From Rotaria sp. Silwood1 (Eukaryota; Rotifera; Eurotatoria; Philodinida; Philodinidae), in NCBI GenBank assembly GCA_905250075.1, contig CAJNOP010000098.1:394757-458756 (forward strand): a stretch of 64,000 nucleotides of DNA, read 5' to 3'. Position 1 is the first letter of the stretch, and every line of letters begins with the position of its first letter. Of the stretch, positions 63,034 through 64,000 are shown piece after piece. The notes below the pieces were generated by a model. It was not told the DNA's origin and ran no database searches. It saw only the letters and a program-made list of their open reading frames with translations. The position numbers were made by a program, and so were the translations under genes.

Positions 63034-64000
63034 TTACGATAGAGATATATTTTGATCATTAAATAAAGGTTTATTTAAATTTTCTTCCCATTGACGTCGA
63101 ATATTTTCAAATTCTAGACGTTTTCGTTCTATTTTTTCTTCTTCTTGTTGAATATTTAATCGAAATGTTTCTTGAGTTTTTAAAAGCTATAAAACAAACA
63201 GAAAAAAAATATATACACTTATTGAAATTAAATCGAAAAAAAAACTAAACATTTTGTTTATTTTCTTCAAGTTTTTGTAATTTTTCTTCAACCTTTGCTT
63301 GATACACATTCTCCATATCTCGAGACATTTTATCTAATCTTTCTTCTGTTTCCATTCGTTCATCTTCGATTTGTGATAATAAATTTCTATAAAAAAAAAA
63401 AAAGAAAATATTAGATAAAATCAAATAAATCTAATTGTAATCGAACTTATTAATCGAAGATGTTTGTAACGTTTTTCCATTTTTTGATTCATTTCCATGA
63501 AAAGAACTTAATTTTTTATAACGATAATTTTCATAATGAATATTATGTGTTACATCACGTAAATCATTCAAATTTGTTTTTATAATCATACTTCTTAATG
63601 CAATAAAATCACTATGAGCTTCATCTTCAACTATAAAAGGAAAAAAATATTTTACAAATGTTTTAATAATTAAAAATAAAAGAACAAAAAAATCCAACCA
63701 TCAACAGTTCCCCAAGCATATTGTCGTATTCTTGTACGTTTATTTCCACGTTCTAAAACAAAATTACTTCCAACAACAGCAAATGGAACTTTATCTTTAT
63801 AAATTTTGTTTAATTTATTTTCATCATTATTATTATAATCGGGAAATTCATAAAGTTTGATTTTTTCATTGGTTATATCTTGCATTATAGATTTTTTAAA
63901 TAAACGTAATTCATCAGATGTTAATGTATCTGCTTTTGCTATAACAGGTATTATATTAACACGATCATGAAGACGTTTCATAAATTCAATATCTAATGAT
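63034..64000 (-). CDS. septin (SEPT7-like), 5' part beyond the window
   Basis: Four exons on the minus strand: 64000-63699 (open at the window edge), 63630-63447, 63386-63251 and 63186-63034, all in phase. The septin GTPase-domain second half is clear: [20 protein letters not shown], with the G4 motif AKAD, then [18 protein letters not shown] and [18 protein letters not shown]. Next come the septin-unique element [20 protein letters not shown] and [10 protein letters not shown]. The C-terminal coiled coil ([20 protein letters not shown]...[19 protein letters not shown]) aligns with the SEPT7 coiled coil (QMEEERREH...VFEMKVKEKVQKL), and the protein ends NISLS. Septins polymerise into filaments at membranes and at the division site. 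P-loop and switch motifs lie outside the window. Confidence 0.93.

Noticed and set aside
1..64000. tRNA, rRNA and CRISPR-like arrays
   Set aside because: I looked for tRNA A/B-box and T-loop patterns and regularly spaced repeats on both strands and saw none; absence is not proven without a covariance-model scan.

Overview
This window is eukaryotic nuclear DNA and most likely comes from a bdelloid rotifer. It is very AT-rich (about three quarters A+T by eye) and its genes are split by spliceosomal GT-AG introns, many of only 45-100 bp. The gene content is that of a ciliated animal: a ciliary microtubule inner protein, a rhodopsin-family receptor, an N-terminal RASSF protein, MOB2, a PP4 regulatory subunit, a septin and a Ly6-type surface protein. 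The F-box gene at 34.9-36.8 kb has the layout I associate with the large bdelloid F-box family. Degenerate CCCACA/TGTGGG-rich tracts match the telomere repeat known from bdelloids. The genus assignment is inference.

Layout. 0-2 kb: a tandem array of hairpin-forming repeats, then a decayed ClpB/Hsp104 disaggregase gene. 5.0-5.7 kb (-): CFAP276. 8.6-10.8 kb (+): class A GPCR. 11.0-16.2 kb: a small GC-rich MITE and two near-palindromic foldback elements of about 950 bp. 19.4-20.6 kb (+): N-terminal RASSF gene. 26.9-29.6 kb (+): MOB2-like kinase activator with a 1.57 kb intron that holds a mini-transposon and a 22-G run. 33.2-34.6 kb: telomere-like tracts, an inverted duplication and a third foldback element. 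34.9-36.8 kb (+): F-box protein. 45.5-47.5 kb: a composite transposon relic containing a fourth foldback. 47.7-48.3 kb (+): Ly6/three-finger GPI protein in three short exons. 51.7-56.2 kb (-): PPP4R1 in 14 exons. 57.2 kb: 100-N assembly gap. 57.8-58.6 kb: 165-bp satellite abutting a G-rich then C-rich telomere-like junction. 63.0-64.0 kb (-): septin-7-like gene running off the right edge.

The genes do not form an obvious functional cluster; they look like ordinary dispersed housekeeping and signalling genes. Long AT-rich intergenic stretches between them hold inverted-repeat elements and decayed genes. For eight of the nine gene entries I worked out splice junctions by hand with consistent phase; only the MOB2 first exon is tentative. 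The ninth, the ClpB/Hsp104 relic, has no intact frame. The most notable observations are the ClpB/Hsp104 relic in an animal genome and the satellite-telomere junction with head-to-head polarity.
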